Below, piece after piece: positions 9,478 through 19,160 of a stretch of DNA of 45,274 nucleotides. Under the pieces are notes generated by a model, which did no database searches, was not told where the DNA came from, and worked only from the letters and a program-made list of their open reading frames with translations. The position numbers were made by a program, and so were the translations under genes. Origin of the DNA: VBAS01 sp035318985 (lineage in GTDB: Bacteria > Bacteroidota > Bacteroidia > Chitinophagales > Chitinophagaceae); NCBI GenBank assembly GCA_035318985.1, contig DATHDP010000060.1, forward strand, positions 1 to 45,274, read 5' to 3'. The number at the start of each line of letters is the position of its first letter. The first letter of the stretch is position 1.

Positions 9478-10839
9478 ATGAAAAAAATTATTTGCCCTGT
9501 AGTTATTTCCGTTCTTTTTCTGTTTAAAGTAAACGGTCAGCAACCACCTTCAGCTAAAAATGATGTTACGACCCCACTTCATGCAATGAAGGTGGATTAT
9601 CCTGTGCCTTATGAGGCGCCTTCGAAGGAAAATGTAAAAGCTGTGATCGATAGAATATTTAACTATCTCGATGCTACTACACCTGCACAAATGATGAATA
9701 AACAATCAGGAGAAATTTTAAATTATATAGATCAGCTGGATACAAATACAATTATCAGGCAAGGAGATTTTCGTTTGACAAGCTATGAATGGGGGGTTAC
9801 TTATTCTGCCATGCAAAGAGCAACGGAAACAACGGGAGATAAAAAATATGCTGATTACGTAAAAACCAGGTTTGATTTTTTGGCGAAATGGATACTTGCA
9901 GTCAAATCAAAATTTCCTCTTGACTATATTCAAAAAAGAAGATTGTTCAATCAGCCTATAGATCCACATGCACTGGATGATGCCGGTGCTGTTTGTGCTT
10001 CGATGATAAAAGCGCAACGCAGTGGCTTAAGTAATGATCTGCGACCGCTGATAGATAACTATATCAAATATATTTTTACAAAAGAATACCGGCTGAAAGA
10101 CGGCACTATTGGTCGAAATCGTCCACAGAAAAACACTTTATGGCTGGATGACTTATTTATGTATATACCGTCAGTGGCACAAATGGGTAAACTAACTGGT
10201 GATAAAAAATATTTTGACGATGCCGTGAAACAGGTATTGAATTACAGTAAAAGAATGTTTAATAAAGAAAAAGGATTGTACATGCATGGCTGGGTCGAAA
10301 GCATGGAAGTTCATCCGCAGTTTCACTGGGGTAGAGCCAATGGCTGGGCACTATTGGCGATGAGCGAACTTTTAGATGTGTTACCAGAAAATCACGCAGG
10401 TAGAAATGCGGTCCTTCAGCAATTTAAAGATCTTGTAAAGGGATTGGCATCTTATCAAAGTGGTTCAGGCTTCTGGCATCAATTATTAGATAGAAATGAT
10501 AGCTATTTGGAAACATCCGCAACAGCTATTTATTCTTACTGCATTGCACATGCTTGTAATAAAGGTTGGATAGATGCAATGGCTTACGGACCGATGAGCA
10601 TATTAGCATGGAATGCTGTATCAACGAAGATCAATGACAAAGGACAGGTAGAAGGAACCTGTGTGGGCACAGGAATGGCATTTGACCCTGCGTTTTATTA
10701 TTACCGGCCAGTAAATGTTTTTGCAGCGCATGGATATGGTCCCGCTATTTTAGCCGGAGCAGAGATTTTTGGATTATTAAGTAACTTTTCTTTTGATATA
10801 AATGATAGTGCTTTACAATTAAAAGAAAAAAATAAATGA
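9478..10839 (+). CDS. Glycoside hydrolase family 105, unsaturated rhamnogalacturonyl hydrolase-like
   Basis: A 453-residue secreted protein with a signal peptide (1-20, ending KVNG). The rest is a six-hairpin (alpha/alpha)6 barrel with GH105/GH88-type motifs: LTSYEWGVTYSAM (100-112), WLDDLFMY (222-229, carrying the Asp pair expected near the active site), HWGRANGWALLAM (283-295) and GTGMAFDPAFYYYRP near the end. Family enzymes hydrate and release the 4,5-unsaturated galacturonate left at the non-reducing end of oligosaccharides by pectin or rhamnogalacturonan lyases. It is followed by GH51 with a 4-bp ATGA overlap, so the two are translationally coupled. A second, quite different GH105 sits at 26508, which suggests the two act on different unsaturated ends. 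Confidence 0.88.
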   Translation: MKKIICPVVISVLFLFKVNGQQPPSAKNDVTTPLHAMKVDYPVPYEAPSKENVKAVIDRIFNYLDATTPAQMMNKQSGEILNYIDQLDTNTIIRQGDFRLTSYEWGVTYSAMQRATETTGDKKYADYVKTRFDFLAKWILAVKSKFPLDYIQKRRLFNQPIDPHALDDAGAVCASMIKAQRSGLSNDLRPLIDNYIKYIFTKEYRLKDGTIGRNRPQKNTLWLDDLFMYIPSVAQMGKLTGDKKYFDDAVKQVLNYSKRMFNKEKGLYMHGWVESMEVHPQFHWGRANGWALLAMSELLDVLPENHAGRNAVLQQFKDLVKGLASYQSGSGFWHQLLDRNDSYLETSATAIYSYCIAHACNKGWIDAMAYGPMSILAWNAVSTKINDKGQVEGTCVGTGMAFDPAFYYYRPVNVFAAHGYGPAILAGAEIFGLLSNFSFDINDSALQLKEKNK

Positions 10840-12803
10840 AAAAGCGAATAGTTTGTTTGTTGGGTTTGATCTTAAGTTTGAATTCTTTCTCTCAAAGAAA
10901 ACTGACTGTGGTAGCTGATAAACCCACCGCTTCCATAGCACCGACGATGTGGGGTGTATTTTTCGAAGACATAAATTTTGGAGCGGATGGCGGTTTATAT
11001 GCTGAGTTGGTAAAGAACCGTTCTTTTGAATTTCCAACAGCTATGATGGGCTGGCGGGAAAGCAGGGTGAATTATCAAAAAGGAAGAATTCTTATTGTCA
11101 ATAAGTCTGACAACTCTTCTAATGCACGGTTTGCAAGAATAACAATAAATGATCCTGAAGGAAATTATTCATTGAGTAACGAAGGCTTCAGAGGACTCGG
11201 TGTTCATAAAGAAAAGCAATATGATCTTTCTATTATGGCCCGAACAGAAAAGCCAACCAATATTAAAATAAAAATTCAGTTGTTGAATTCTGCTGGCAAA
11301 GAAATTGGCAGTACTATGATAGAAAATTTTTCAAATGTCTGGAAAAAATACTCCTCGTCAATTACAACAACTGACACAGCGCAAAAAGGAAAATTGAATT
11401 TAATATTTGAAGGCTCTGGCGTGATCGACATTGATATGGTTTCTTTGTTCCCACATGATACATGGAAAAATCGGCCCGGTGGATTGCGGAATGATCTGGT
11501 ACAAAAGATCGCGGATTTAAAACCCGGCTTCATTCGTTTTCCTGGGGGTTGTATTGTTGAAGGAAAAGACTTGACTAACCGTTATCAATGGAAAACAACT
11601 GTCGGTAATGTTGATGACAGGAAAGTGATCATGAATCGTTGGAATGTTGAATTTCCGCGAAGATCTGCACCGGATTATTATCAAAGTTTTGGTTTGGGTT
11701 TTTATGAATACTTTTTATTGGCAGCGGACCTGGAGGCCGAACCATTGCCAATACTAAACTGTGGTATGGCTTGCCAGTTCAATAGCGGTGAAGTAGTAGC
11801 AATGGATGAATTGCAACCTTATATTGATGATGCGATCGACTTAATTGAGTTTGCAAACAGCGATGTCACTACTAAATGGGGCAAGCTACGTAGTGATATG
11901 GGACATCCGCAACCTTTCAATCTTAAATTTCTTGGTGTGGGGAATGAACAGTGGGAGCCACAATACATCGAACGTTATAAGGTTTTTGAAAAGGCAATTC
12001 TTTCGAAATATCCTGCGATCAAAATTGTATCAGGCGCCGGTCCGTTTGCCGAAGGAGAATATTTTAATTATGCATGGAAAGAATTAAAACAATTGAAACC
12101 GACATTGATTGACGAACATTATTACAAGCCTCCAGCATGGTTTTTTAGTAATGCAAGCCGCTATGATACTTATGAAAGAACAGGTCCAAAGGTTTTTGCC
12201 GGTGAATATGCGGCCCACTCAAAAGAGAATCCTGATACTGAAGGCCGGAATAATTGGGAGGCTGCATTGGCTGAAGCGGCTTTTATGACTGGCCTCGAAC
12301 GAAATGCGGATGTGGTACAAATGTGTTCTTATGCTCCTTTATTTGCACATGTAGATGCATGGCAATGGAGACCAGACCTGATCTGGTTTGATAATTTGAA
12401 TTCGATGGCTACTCCTAGTTATTATGTTCAAAAATTATTTTCTACAAATAAAGGAACACATGTGATAGCTATAACGGAAGATGACAAACCAGTGGCGGGT
12501 AAGGATAGCCTTTACTGTAGTGTCGTTATTGATAAACAAAAAGGAGAATTGATCATCAAAATTGTGAATAGCGCATCAACACCCCAACAAATTGAATTGG
12601 ATCTGAAAGGATGCAAGATTTCAAAAACGGAAAGCATTTTGCAAACGCTTGCGGCCAATGATATTTATAGTTATAATAAAGTTGCTGAGCTCGAAAAATT
12701 AAAGCCCGAGGAGAAAAAACTTTTAATAAATACAAATAAGTTCGATCATATTCTGCCGGCATTTTCTGTTTCTGTTTTAAGGATATCGGTGAGTGTTAAC
12801 TAA
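10836..12803 (+). CDS. Glycoside hydrolase family 51 alpha-L-arabinofuranosidase
   Basis: A 655-residue protein with a signal peptide (1-19). Its GH51 N-terminal strand MWGVFFEDINFGADGGLYAE (39-58) is followed by a beta-sandwich carbohydrate-binding-like insert (about 115-205), then the catalytic barrel with LKPGFIRFPGGC (228-239), acid/base Glu371 in GVGNEQWEPQ and nucleophile Glu457 in VFAGEYAAHS. A C-terminal beta domain closes the protein. Family members release terminal arabinofuranose, here most likely from the arabinan or arabinogalactan side chains of rhamnogalacturonan-I. The start codon overlaps the GH105 stop by four bases. Both catalytic Glu are present, so activity is expected. 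Confidence 0.92.
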   Translation: MKKRIVCLLGLILSLNSFSQRKLTVVADKPTASIAPTMWGVFFEDINFGADGGLYAELVKNRSFEFPTAMMGWRESRVNYQKGRILIVNKSDNSSNARFARITINDPEGNYSLSNEGFRGLGVHKEKQYDLSIMARTEKPTNIKIKIQLLNSAGKEIGSTMIENFSNVWKKYSSSITTTDTAQKGKLNLIFEGSGVIDIDMVSLFPHDTWKNRPGGLRNDLVQKIADLKPGFIRFPGGCIVEGKDLTNRYQWKTTVGNVDDRKVIMNRWNVEFPRRSAPDYYQSFGLGFYEYFLLAADLEAEPLPILNCGMACQFNSGEVVAMDELQPYIDDAIDLIEFANSDVTTKWGKLRSDMGHPQPFNLKFLGVGNEQWEPQYIERYKVFEKAILSKYPAIKIVSGAGPFAEGEYFNYAWKELKQLKPTLIDEHYYKPPAWFFSNASRYDTYERTGPKVFAGEYAAHSKENPDTEGRNNWEAALAEAAFMTGLERNADVVQMCSYAPLFAHVDAWQWRPDLIWFDNLNSMATPSYYVQKLFSTNKGTHVIAITEDDKPVAGKDSLYCSVVIDKQKGELIIKIVNSASTPQQIELDLKGCKISKTESILQTLAANDIYSYNKVAELEKLKPEEKKLLINTNKFDHILPAFSVSVLRISVSVN

Positions 12804-12810
12804 AAATTTA

Positions 12811-12832
12811 TTTCAGGACTGTACAGGATACA
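12811..12832 (+). promoter_or_regulatory. Candidate operator: tandem CAGGA repeat upstream of oligogalacturonate lyase
   Basis: The sequence TTTCAGGACTGTACAGGATA carries CAGGA at 12814-12818 and 12824-12828, again 10 bp apart. The second copy ends 50 bp before the ATG at 12879, the same distance as in the copy before GH28. It shares the lead-in ATTTCAGGA with that copy. Confidence 0.42.
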
Positions 12833-12878
12833 AAGAAACTCCGAATGTCCGTACTTTATAAGCTAAAGATTGCTTGAT

Positions 12879-14147
12879 ATGAAATCCCTGATTTGTATTG
12901 CCAAACAAGTATTGCCATCATTAATTCCCATTTGCATCGTTCTTCCGGTTTTTGCTCAGCCTTTAATGGAAACCGGGGGCCAGAAAATGCCTGCAGAGTG
13001 GATCGATAAAGACACTCATCATAAAATAGTAAAATTATCTTCAGGGCTCGAAGGCAACAGCCTGAGCTTTTATTTTCATAATAATCCTTTTATTGGTAAT
13101 GAGATGATATTTTATAATAGCAGCAAACAGGACCCGGCTGAAGTTACCGATATGAAGAAGGAAGAAACGAAAAATGAAAACGTAAACAACAGGCAGGTCT
13201 ATAGCATTGACCTGGCAACACGAAAGACAAAACAGCTTACTTTCAGAAATTCTCCAATGAATGGAGAAGTAGTGTGTGAAAAGACACAAACCGTTTTTTA
13301 TCAAATCCAGGACAGTGTTTTTTCCCTAAATAAAAGAACAGGAAAAGAAAAACTGGTATTTGTTTTTCCGGAAGATTTTGAATCCTCAATTTCAGCAGTA
13401 AATGTAAATGGTACCTTACTTGCAGGTTCGAGAGCTACTGATGCTGAAAAAGAGATCTTAAAAAATAATCCAACCAAAAGTGATTTCTTCAATTTGATCT
13501 ATGACGCTCATTTGCCAAAGACTTTATTTACCATTGATGTACAAACCGGGAAGCTGAATAAAATTTTTACTGATAGTGCATGGCTTAATCATGTGCAATT
13601 CTCTTCTGTCAATCCATCGTTATTGATGTTTTGTCATGAGGGTCCCTGGCATAAAGTGAACAGGGTATGGACGATCGATGTGAATACAAAGAAGGTCACA
13701 CAGGTTCATCACCGAACCATTGAGAATGAAATTTGGGGACATGAATGGTTTGGTAAAAGTGGAAAAACGATCTGGTTTGATCTGCAACAACCCAAAGGGG
13801 AAACTTTTTTTGTTGGTGGTTATGATGTAGCAACTGGCAAAGAAAAAAAATACAGAGTGGAGCGAAATGACTGGAGTGTGCATTATAATTCAAATGCTGA
13901 TGAAACCTTGTTTGCAGGTGACGGTGGAGATCCGGGAGCAGTAGCGAAAGCACCGAATGGCCAATGGATAAATTTGTTTACGCCCAACGGTAATAAATTT
14001 GATACGGAGAAATTAGTGAATATGAAACACCATCAATATAAACTTGAACCAAATGTTCATTTTAGCCCTGATGGAAAATGGATCATCTTTAGAGCGAATT
14101 TTGAAGGCGAAGCAAACGTGTATGCGGTTGAAATAAAAAAAACCTGA
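12879..14147 (+). CDS. Oligogalacturonate lyase, PL22-type seven-bladed beta-propeller
   Basis: From the ATG at 12879 (preferred over a TTG three codons earlier) the protein has 422 residues, with a signal peptide ending in VFAQ near residue 27. The remainder reads as repeated propeller blades. Family motifs are WLNHVQFS (235-242, metal-binding His), CHEGPWHKVNRVW (252-264) and WGHEWFG (286-292), followed by a last blade with HFSPDGKWIIFRA. PL22 enzymes cleave short oligogalacturonates, including unsaturated digalacturonate, by beta-elimination. Many are cytoplasmic, whereas this one carries a signal sequence and is probably periplasmic. GH106 follows after 8 bp. Assignment rests on motif recognition, and the family level is fairly secure. 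Confidence 0.82.
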   Translation: MKSLICIAKQVLPSLIPICIVLPVFAQPLMETGGQKMPAEWIDKDTHHKIVKLSSGLEGNSLSFYFHNNPFIGNEMIFYNSSKQDPAEVTDMKKEETKNENVNNRQVYSIDLATRKTKQLTFRNSPMNGEVVCEKTQTVFYQIQDSVFSLNKRTGKEKLVFVFPEDFESSISAVNVNGTLLAGSRATDAEKEILKNNPTKSDFFNLIYDAHLPKTLFTIDVQTGKLNKIFTDSAWLNHVQFSSVNPSLLMFCHEGPWHKVNRVWTIDVNTKKVTQVHHRTIENEIWGHEWFGKSGKTIWFDLQQPKGETFFVGGYDVATGKEKKYRVERNDWSVHYNSNADETLFAGDGGDPGAVAKAPNGQWINLFTPNGNKFDTEKLVNMKHHQYKLEPNVHFSPDGKWIIFRANFEGEANVYAVEIKKT

Positions 14148-14155
14148 CTGGCCAA

Positions 14156-16996
14156 ATGAGAATAAAATTTGTTTTAGTGATCGCAGTAAGCTGCTTTCTT
14201 CAAAATTCATTTGCACAAATAAAATGGCCAGCGGTAACGCAGCAAACTAAACCATGGACCCGTTGGTGGTGGGAGGGTAGTGCGGTTGATAAACCGAATT
14301 TATCTGCGTCCATGCAATTGTATCAACAGGCTGGATTGGGTGGATTGGAAATAACACCGATCTACGGAGTAAAAGGTGCAGAAGATAAATTCATAGATTT
14401 TTTATCGCCGAAGTGGATGGAGATGTTTCAATATACTTTGTCAGAAGCAAAGCGATTGAATTTGGGAATTGATATGGCGACAGGAACTGGCTGGCCTTTT
14501 GGTGGTCCGTGGGTTGAAGATAAAGATGCAAGCAAATACATCGCATACAAAACATATAGTTTAAACGGAGGGGAGATATTGAAAGACACAATTCAATATC
14601 GCCAGGAAAGTTTTGTAAGAACAGCAAATGGAAAACCGTTGCGGGTTGATCAGGTGTTGAATCCTATTTCTGCAAATAAGAATTTACAGGAAATGGCATT
14701 GGACCAGGTAAGGTTTGATGTGATGCTGCCACTAGAATTATTAATGGCCTATGATGAAAATGGAAAATCAATTGATGCAACGACAAAAGTTGCCAATGGT
14801 AAATTAAATTGGAATACGCCTGCTGGTAAATGGAAATTAATAGCACTCTTTGAAGGATTGCATGGAAAAATGGTGGAAAGAGCTGCGCCGGGTGGCGAAG
14901 GCAGAGCGATCGATCATTTTAGTGACCAGGCATTGAAAAATTATTTATCAAAATTTGATAAAGCATTTGCGGGAAAAAATATTTCGGGTCTTCGAAGTTT
15001 TTTTAATGACAGTTATGAAGTAGATGATGCAAGGGGGCAAAGCAACTGGACACCAAATTTCTTTAATGAATTTAAAAAGAGAAGAGGCTATGATCTGAAG
15101 AATGAGTTACCTGCATTATTTGCTGCTGATAATTCTGACAGGCACACAAGAGTATTATATGATTATCGCGAAACGATCTCTGAGCTTTTGTTGGAGAAGT
15201 TTACACAGCCATGGCATCAGTGGGCAAAAGCAAAAGGAAAGCTGATCCGTAATCAAAGTCATGGTTCACCTGCAAACATTTTGGATCTGTATGCTACTAT
15301 CGATATTCCAGAAACAGAAGGCACCAATCTTACACGTTTCAAGTTTGCTACTTCGTCAGCACATGTTATGGGCAAACCATTGGCATCGTCTGAATCCGCA
15401 ACATGGCTCAATGAACATTTTCTTTCATCGCTTGGTGATGTAAAACTTATACTTGATAAATATTTTCTCGGCGGTGTGAATCATATATTTTATCACGGCA
15501 CCAATTATTCGCCACAAAATGAACCATGGCCAGGCTGGTTATTTTATGCAGCCGTTCATTTTACTCCCGCCAATCCTTTCTGGAAAGACTTCAATGCATT
15601 GAATGCTTATGCAGCAAGATGCCAGAGTTTTTTACAGGCAGGAAAACCTGATAATGATGTGCTGTTATATTTCCCATTTGCAGATAGAAACAATCAGCCA
15701 TCACGAGGTGGTATGCTACATCATTATGATGGTATGGAGGGGTTTGATGAAACTCCATTTAAAAAAGCAGCCGAGCAAATGCTTGAGTTGGGGTATGCCT
15801 GGGACCTGGTAAGTGATAAACAAATTCAACTCTTAAAATTTGTCAATGGGAAAATAAAAGCCCCTGGTGGTGAATATGAAACTATCGTTTTAAGCGGCGT
15901 AAAATATTTGCCACTAAATACATTGCAGAAATTAGTTTCTCTCGCTAACAAGGGAGCCACAATAATTTTTCAGGATGGTATCCCTTCAATGGTTCCCGGA
16001 TTAAGTGATATTGAAAACAAACAAAAACAATTTGATGCATTGATAAGACAAATGCCATTTATAATAACAAATGCTGCTGGTATTAGTAATTCAACAAGTG
16101 GAAAAGGCATGATTTGGGAAGGCAAAGAGATAAAATATCTTTTAGCAAATGCAGGTGTAAGACATGAGATGTATCTCGCCGATAACAAGCTAAAATGCAT
16201 CCGGAGAAAAATTAATGGCGGCGAATATTATTTTATTACAAATGATGGGAAAGAAACTTTTGACAATTGGGTTTTATTGAACACTAATATTCAAAATGCT
16301 ATTTTGTTTGACCCGATGCAACAAAGAAGCGGCGTAGCTATGACAAAACAAGGTGATGCAAATACACTTGATATTTTTTTACAACTGGCTCCTGGTGAAT
16401 CATGCGTTGTACAAACGGGGGCCGCAAAGTTTAGAGGGGCATTATTCCCTTATATTGAAGCAGCAGGGGATGCGATTACATTAAATGGTAAATGGGATTT
16501 AAAATTCATTTCTGGTGGTCCTTCATTACCTGCCTCAACAAGTTTGAATGAATTAAAATCGTGGACAATGCTTGACCTTGCCGGGGTAAAGGAATTTTCA
16601 GGAACGGCTGAATACAGTACAAGTTTTAATAAACCTTCCGGCAATGCTACTTCATGGTTGCTGAATTTAGGTGATGTGAAAGAGTCAGCGACAATAATAT
16701 TAAATGGAAAGAAAATAGTAACACTGATCGGGCCTTCATATACAGTATCAATTTCACCAAACTTAATGAAACCAGTTAATGACCTGAAGGTGGTTATAAC
16801 CAATGGAATGGCAAACCGTATAATTGACCTGGATAAAAGAGGAGTGCAATGGAAGAAATTTTATAATATAAATATGTCAGCGAGACTTGCCGAGAATCGC
16901 GGGACTGATGGATTATTTACTGCTGCCAAATGGGAACCAAAACCATCCGGCTTGCTGGGCCCTGTAACTATTACACCATTGAAGTACATTCGATGA
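14156..16996 (+). CDS. Glycoside hydrolase family 106-like alpha-L-rhamnosidase
   Basis: A 946-residue secreted protein (signal peptide 1-20, ending NSFA). The N-terminus carries the GH106 hallmark PWTRWWWEGSAVDKPNL (33-49), followed by GLGGLEITPIYGV and the active-site-region motif MATGTGWPFGGPWV. LRSFFNDSYEVDDARG and WHQWAKAKGKLIRNQSHGSP carry candidate catalytic acids. Beta-sandwich modules fill the last 300 residues. Family enzymes remove alpha-L-rhamnose, including rhamnose linked to galacturonate in rhamnogalacturonan. It is the third enzyme of a tightly packed run: 8 bp after PL22 and 1 bp before the next gene. It should expose galacturonate-ended oligosaccharides for the GH28 and GH105 enzymes of the same locus. 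Confidence 0.85.
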   Translation: MRIKFVLVIAVSCFLQNSFAQIKWPAVTQQTKPWTRWWWEGSAVDKPNLSASMQLYQQAGLGGLEITPIYGVKGAEDKFIDFLSPKWMEMFQYTLSEAKRLNLGIDMATGTGWPFGGPWVEDKDASKYIAYKTYSLNGGEILKDTIQYRQESFVRTANGKPLRVDQVLNPISANKNLQEMALDQVRFDVMLPLELLMAYDENGKSIDATTKVANGKLNWNTPAGKWKLIALFEGLHGKMVERAAPGGEGRAIDHFSDQALKNYLSKFDKAFAGKNISGLRSFFNDSYEVDDARGQSNWTPNFFNEFKKRRGYDLKNELPALFAADNSDRHTRVLYDYRETISELLLEKFTQPWHQWAKAKGKLIRNQSHGSPANILDLYATIDIPETEGTNLTRFKFATSSAHVMGKPLASSESATWLNEHFLSSLGDVKLILDKYFLGGVNHIFYHGTNYSPQNEPWPGWLFYAAVHFTPANPFWKDFNALNAYAARCQSFLQAGKPDNDVLLYFPFADRNNQPSRGGMLHHYDGMEGFDETPFKKAAEQMLELGYAWDLVSDKQIQLLKFVNGKIKAPGGEYETIVLSGVKYLPLNTLQKLVSLANKGATIIFQDGIPSMVPGLSDIENKQKQFDALIRQMPFIITNAAGISNSTSGKGMIWEGKEIKYLLANAGVRHEMYLADNKLKCIRRKINGGEYYFITNDGKETFDNWVLLNTNIQNAILFDPMQQRSGVAMTKQGDANTLDIFLQLAPGESCVVQTGAAKFRGALFPYIEAAGDAITLNGKWDLKFISGGPSLPASTSLNELKSWTMLDLAGVKEFSGTAEYSTSFNKPSGNATSWLLNLGDVKESATIILNGKKIVTLIGPSYTVSISPNLMKPVNDLKVVITNGMANRIIDLDKRGVQWKKFYNINMSARLAENRGTDGLFTAAKWEPKPSGLLGPVTITPLKYIR

Positions 16997-16997
16997 A

Positions 16998-19142
16998 ATG
17001 CTAAGACCAAGCTTACAATATCCCGCTATATTAATATCTACAATAACTCTATTGTGTTTTAATATCTCCTTCTCTCAGTTTATCAATCGGCAGACAGTAG
17101 TGCAAAGACATAATGTGCATGTGAATAAGATCGATTCGCTTTCATCTTTATCTGTTGGTAACGGAAATTTTGCCTTTACAGTTGATGCCACCGGCATGCA
17201 GTCTTTCCCTAATGCGTATGCGAACGGGGTCCCATTAGGTACACAATCTGTTTGGGGATGGCATAGCTTTCCTAATACTGAAAACTTGAAAATTGAAGAA
17301 GCACAAAAAGTTTATGAGTTGGAAGGAAGAAAGATATCTTATACAGTGCAGCCGAAAGAACCTGAAAGAGCAAAGGAGGCAGTTGAATATTTCCGTGTCA
17401 ATCCGCATCGTTTGCAATTAGGAAATATCGGGCTTGAAATAAAAAAGAAAGATGGTTCATTGGCAACAGTTGAGGATATAAAAAATATTGATCAGCAATT
17501 GGATCTTTGGACAGGTATCATTACAAGTTCGTTTACTGTAGAAAATGTTCTAATTAAAGTAACCACAGTTTGTCACCAAACACAGGATGCGGTTTCATTT
17601 AGAATTGAATCGGATTTGCTAAAAGTCAATAAGATCCAGGTACGATTCAGGATACCTTTTCCCAATGGACAATGGAAAGATGTTGGTAATAACTGGAAAG
17701 ATGAGTCGTCATTCACATCTCCTGCTCAATTTACTCCAAACAATGGCGTCATTACAAGCAGCATTGACACTACTGATTACATGCTTAATTTAAAATGGAG
17801 TAGTCCAGCAAAGCTGGAAAGATCAAGCCCCAATTATTATGTAGTTGTCCCGCAATCCACAACAACGAGTTTTGAAATTACATGCCTGTTTAATCAGCAT
17901 AGATTAAATGAACCTGTTCCACTATTTCCGCAAACATTAAATAATAGTCGCACTGCGTATAAAAAATTCTGGCTTAGCGGTGGCGCTGTTGATTTTTCAG
18001 CAGTAAAAGATCCAAGAGCTTTTGAAATAGAAAGACGAGTTGTGTTATCGCAATATCTTACAAAAACTCAATGTTCATCTGCTTATCCGCCACAGGAAAC
18101 AGGATTAACTTATAATAGTTGGTATGGTAAACCACATTTGGAAATGCATTGGTGGCATGCGGTTCATTATGCACAATGGGGAAGACCCGAATTAATGGAA
18201 AAAAGTTTGGACTGGTATTTTACAGTTGCAAAGAAAGCAAAGATCATAGCAAAGCGACAAGGCTTCGATGGTTTGCGCTGGCAAAAAATGACCGATAACG
18301 AAGGAGATGAATCACCATCATCAGTTGGAGCATTTCTTATCTGGCAACAACCACATTTTATTTATATGGCTGAAATGCTTTATCGCAGCAAGCCAACAAA
18401 AGAAGTTTTGAATAAGTACAAAGATCTCTTGTTTGCCACTGCTGATTTTATGGCTTCATTTCCATCTTATGATGCAAAAACAAAAAAATATGATCTCGGA
18501 AAAGGATTGATTCCGGCACAGGAATGTTTTGATGCGGTTACTACATTCAATCCAACCTATGAACTGGCGTATTGGAGCTGGGCTTTACAAAAAGCACAGG
18601 AATGGAAGCAGCGTTTGGGTTTACCACGAGATAAAAAATGGGATGAGATCATTAATAATTTTGCGCCATTACCACAATTAAATAATGTTTATCTCGCCAC
18701 TGAAAGTACACCTGATTGTTACGAACCCAATTCAAGATATTTGACTGATCATCCCGCCGTTCTTGGGGCATACAGTACTTTACCAGCTGTTCATGGTTTG
18801 AATACCACGATAATGAAAAATACATTGGATACAGTTTTAAAAATTTGGAAATGGAATGATACATGGGGATGGGATTTCCCATTGACCGCAATGACTGCGG
18901 CTAGATTGCATCTTGGTGAAAAAGCAGTTGATGCTTTATTGATGCCCATCAAAACAAACACCTACTTGATCAACGGACATAATTACCAGGATGACCGGTT
19001 AACAATTTATTTGCCGGGAAACGGTGGCGTATTGAATGCGGTTGCGCTGATGTGTACAGGTGCTGATGCAGATAAAGAGATCAATATCGGATTCCCAAAA
19101 GATTGGAAAGTGAAATGGGAAGGGTTAAAAAAAATGTTTTAG
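16998..19142 (+). CDS. Secreted six-hairpin glycosidase-like protein, family not assigned
   Basis: A 714-residue protein with a signal peptide (about 1-26, ending ISFSQ). An N-terminal beta-sandwich opens with SLSVGNGNFAFTVDATG and TQSVWGWHSFP. It is followed by an (alpha/alpha)6-type region with YNSWYGKPHLEMHWWHAVHY, the acidic segment KMTDNEGDESPS, ELAYWSWALQKAQEW and ATESTPDCYEPNSRY. This layout resembles clan GH-L enzymes such as GH65/GH95, but I cannot place it in a family. Tryptophan-rich motifs next to acidic residues suggest a carbohydrate active site. It lies 1 bp after GH106 and 18 bp before a second large six-hairpin protein, all in one transcription unit. A role on a pectin side chain is inference from context. 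Confidence 0.65.
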   Translation: MLRPSLQYPAILISTITLLCFNISFSQFINRQTVVQRHNVHVNKIDSLSSLSVGNGNFAFTVDATGMQSFPNAYANGVPLGTQSVWGWHSFPNTENLKIEEAQKVYELEGRKISYTVQPKEPERAKEAVEYFRVNPHRLQLGNIGLEIKKKDGSLATVEDIKNIDQQLDLWTGIITSSFTVENVLIKVTTVCHQTQDAVSFRIESDLLKVNKIQVRFRIPFPNGQWKDVGNNWKDESSFTSPAQFTPNNGVITSSIDTTDYMLNLKWSSPAKLERSSPNYYVVVPQSTTTSFEITCLFNQHRLNEPVPLFPQTLNNSRTAYKKFWLSGGAVDFSAVKDPRAFEIERRVVLSQYLTKTQCSSAYPPQETGLTYNSWYGKPHLEMHWWHAVHYAQWGRPELMEKSLDWYFTVAKKAKIIAKRQGFDGLRWQKMTDNEGDESPSSVGAFLIWQQPHFIYMAEMLYRSKPTKEVLNKYKDLLFATADFMASFPSYDAKTKKYDLGKGLIPAQECFDAVTTFNPTYELAYWSWALQKAQEWKQRLGLPRDKKWDEIINNFAPLPQLNNVYLATESTPDCYEPNSRYLTDHPAVLGAYSTLPAVHGLNTTIMKNTLDTVLKIWKWNDTWGWDFPLTAMTAARLHLGEKAVDALLMPIKTNTYLINGHNYQDDRLTIYLPGNGGVLNAVALMCTGADADKEINIGFPKDWKVKWEGLKKMF

Positions 19143-19160
19143 ACCTCAGCAATATTATCA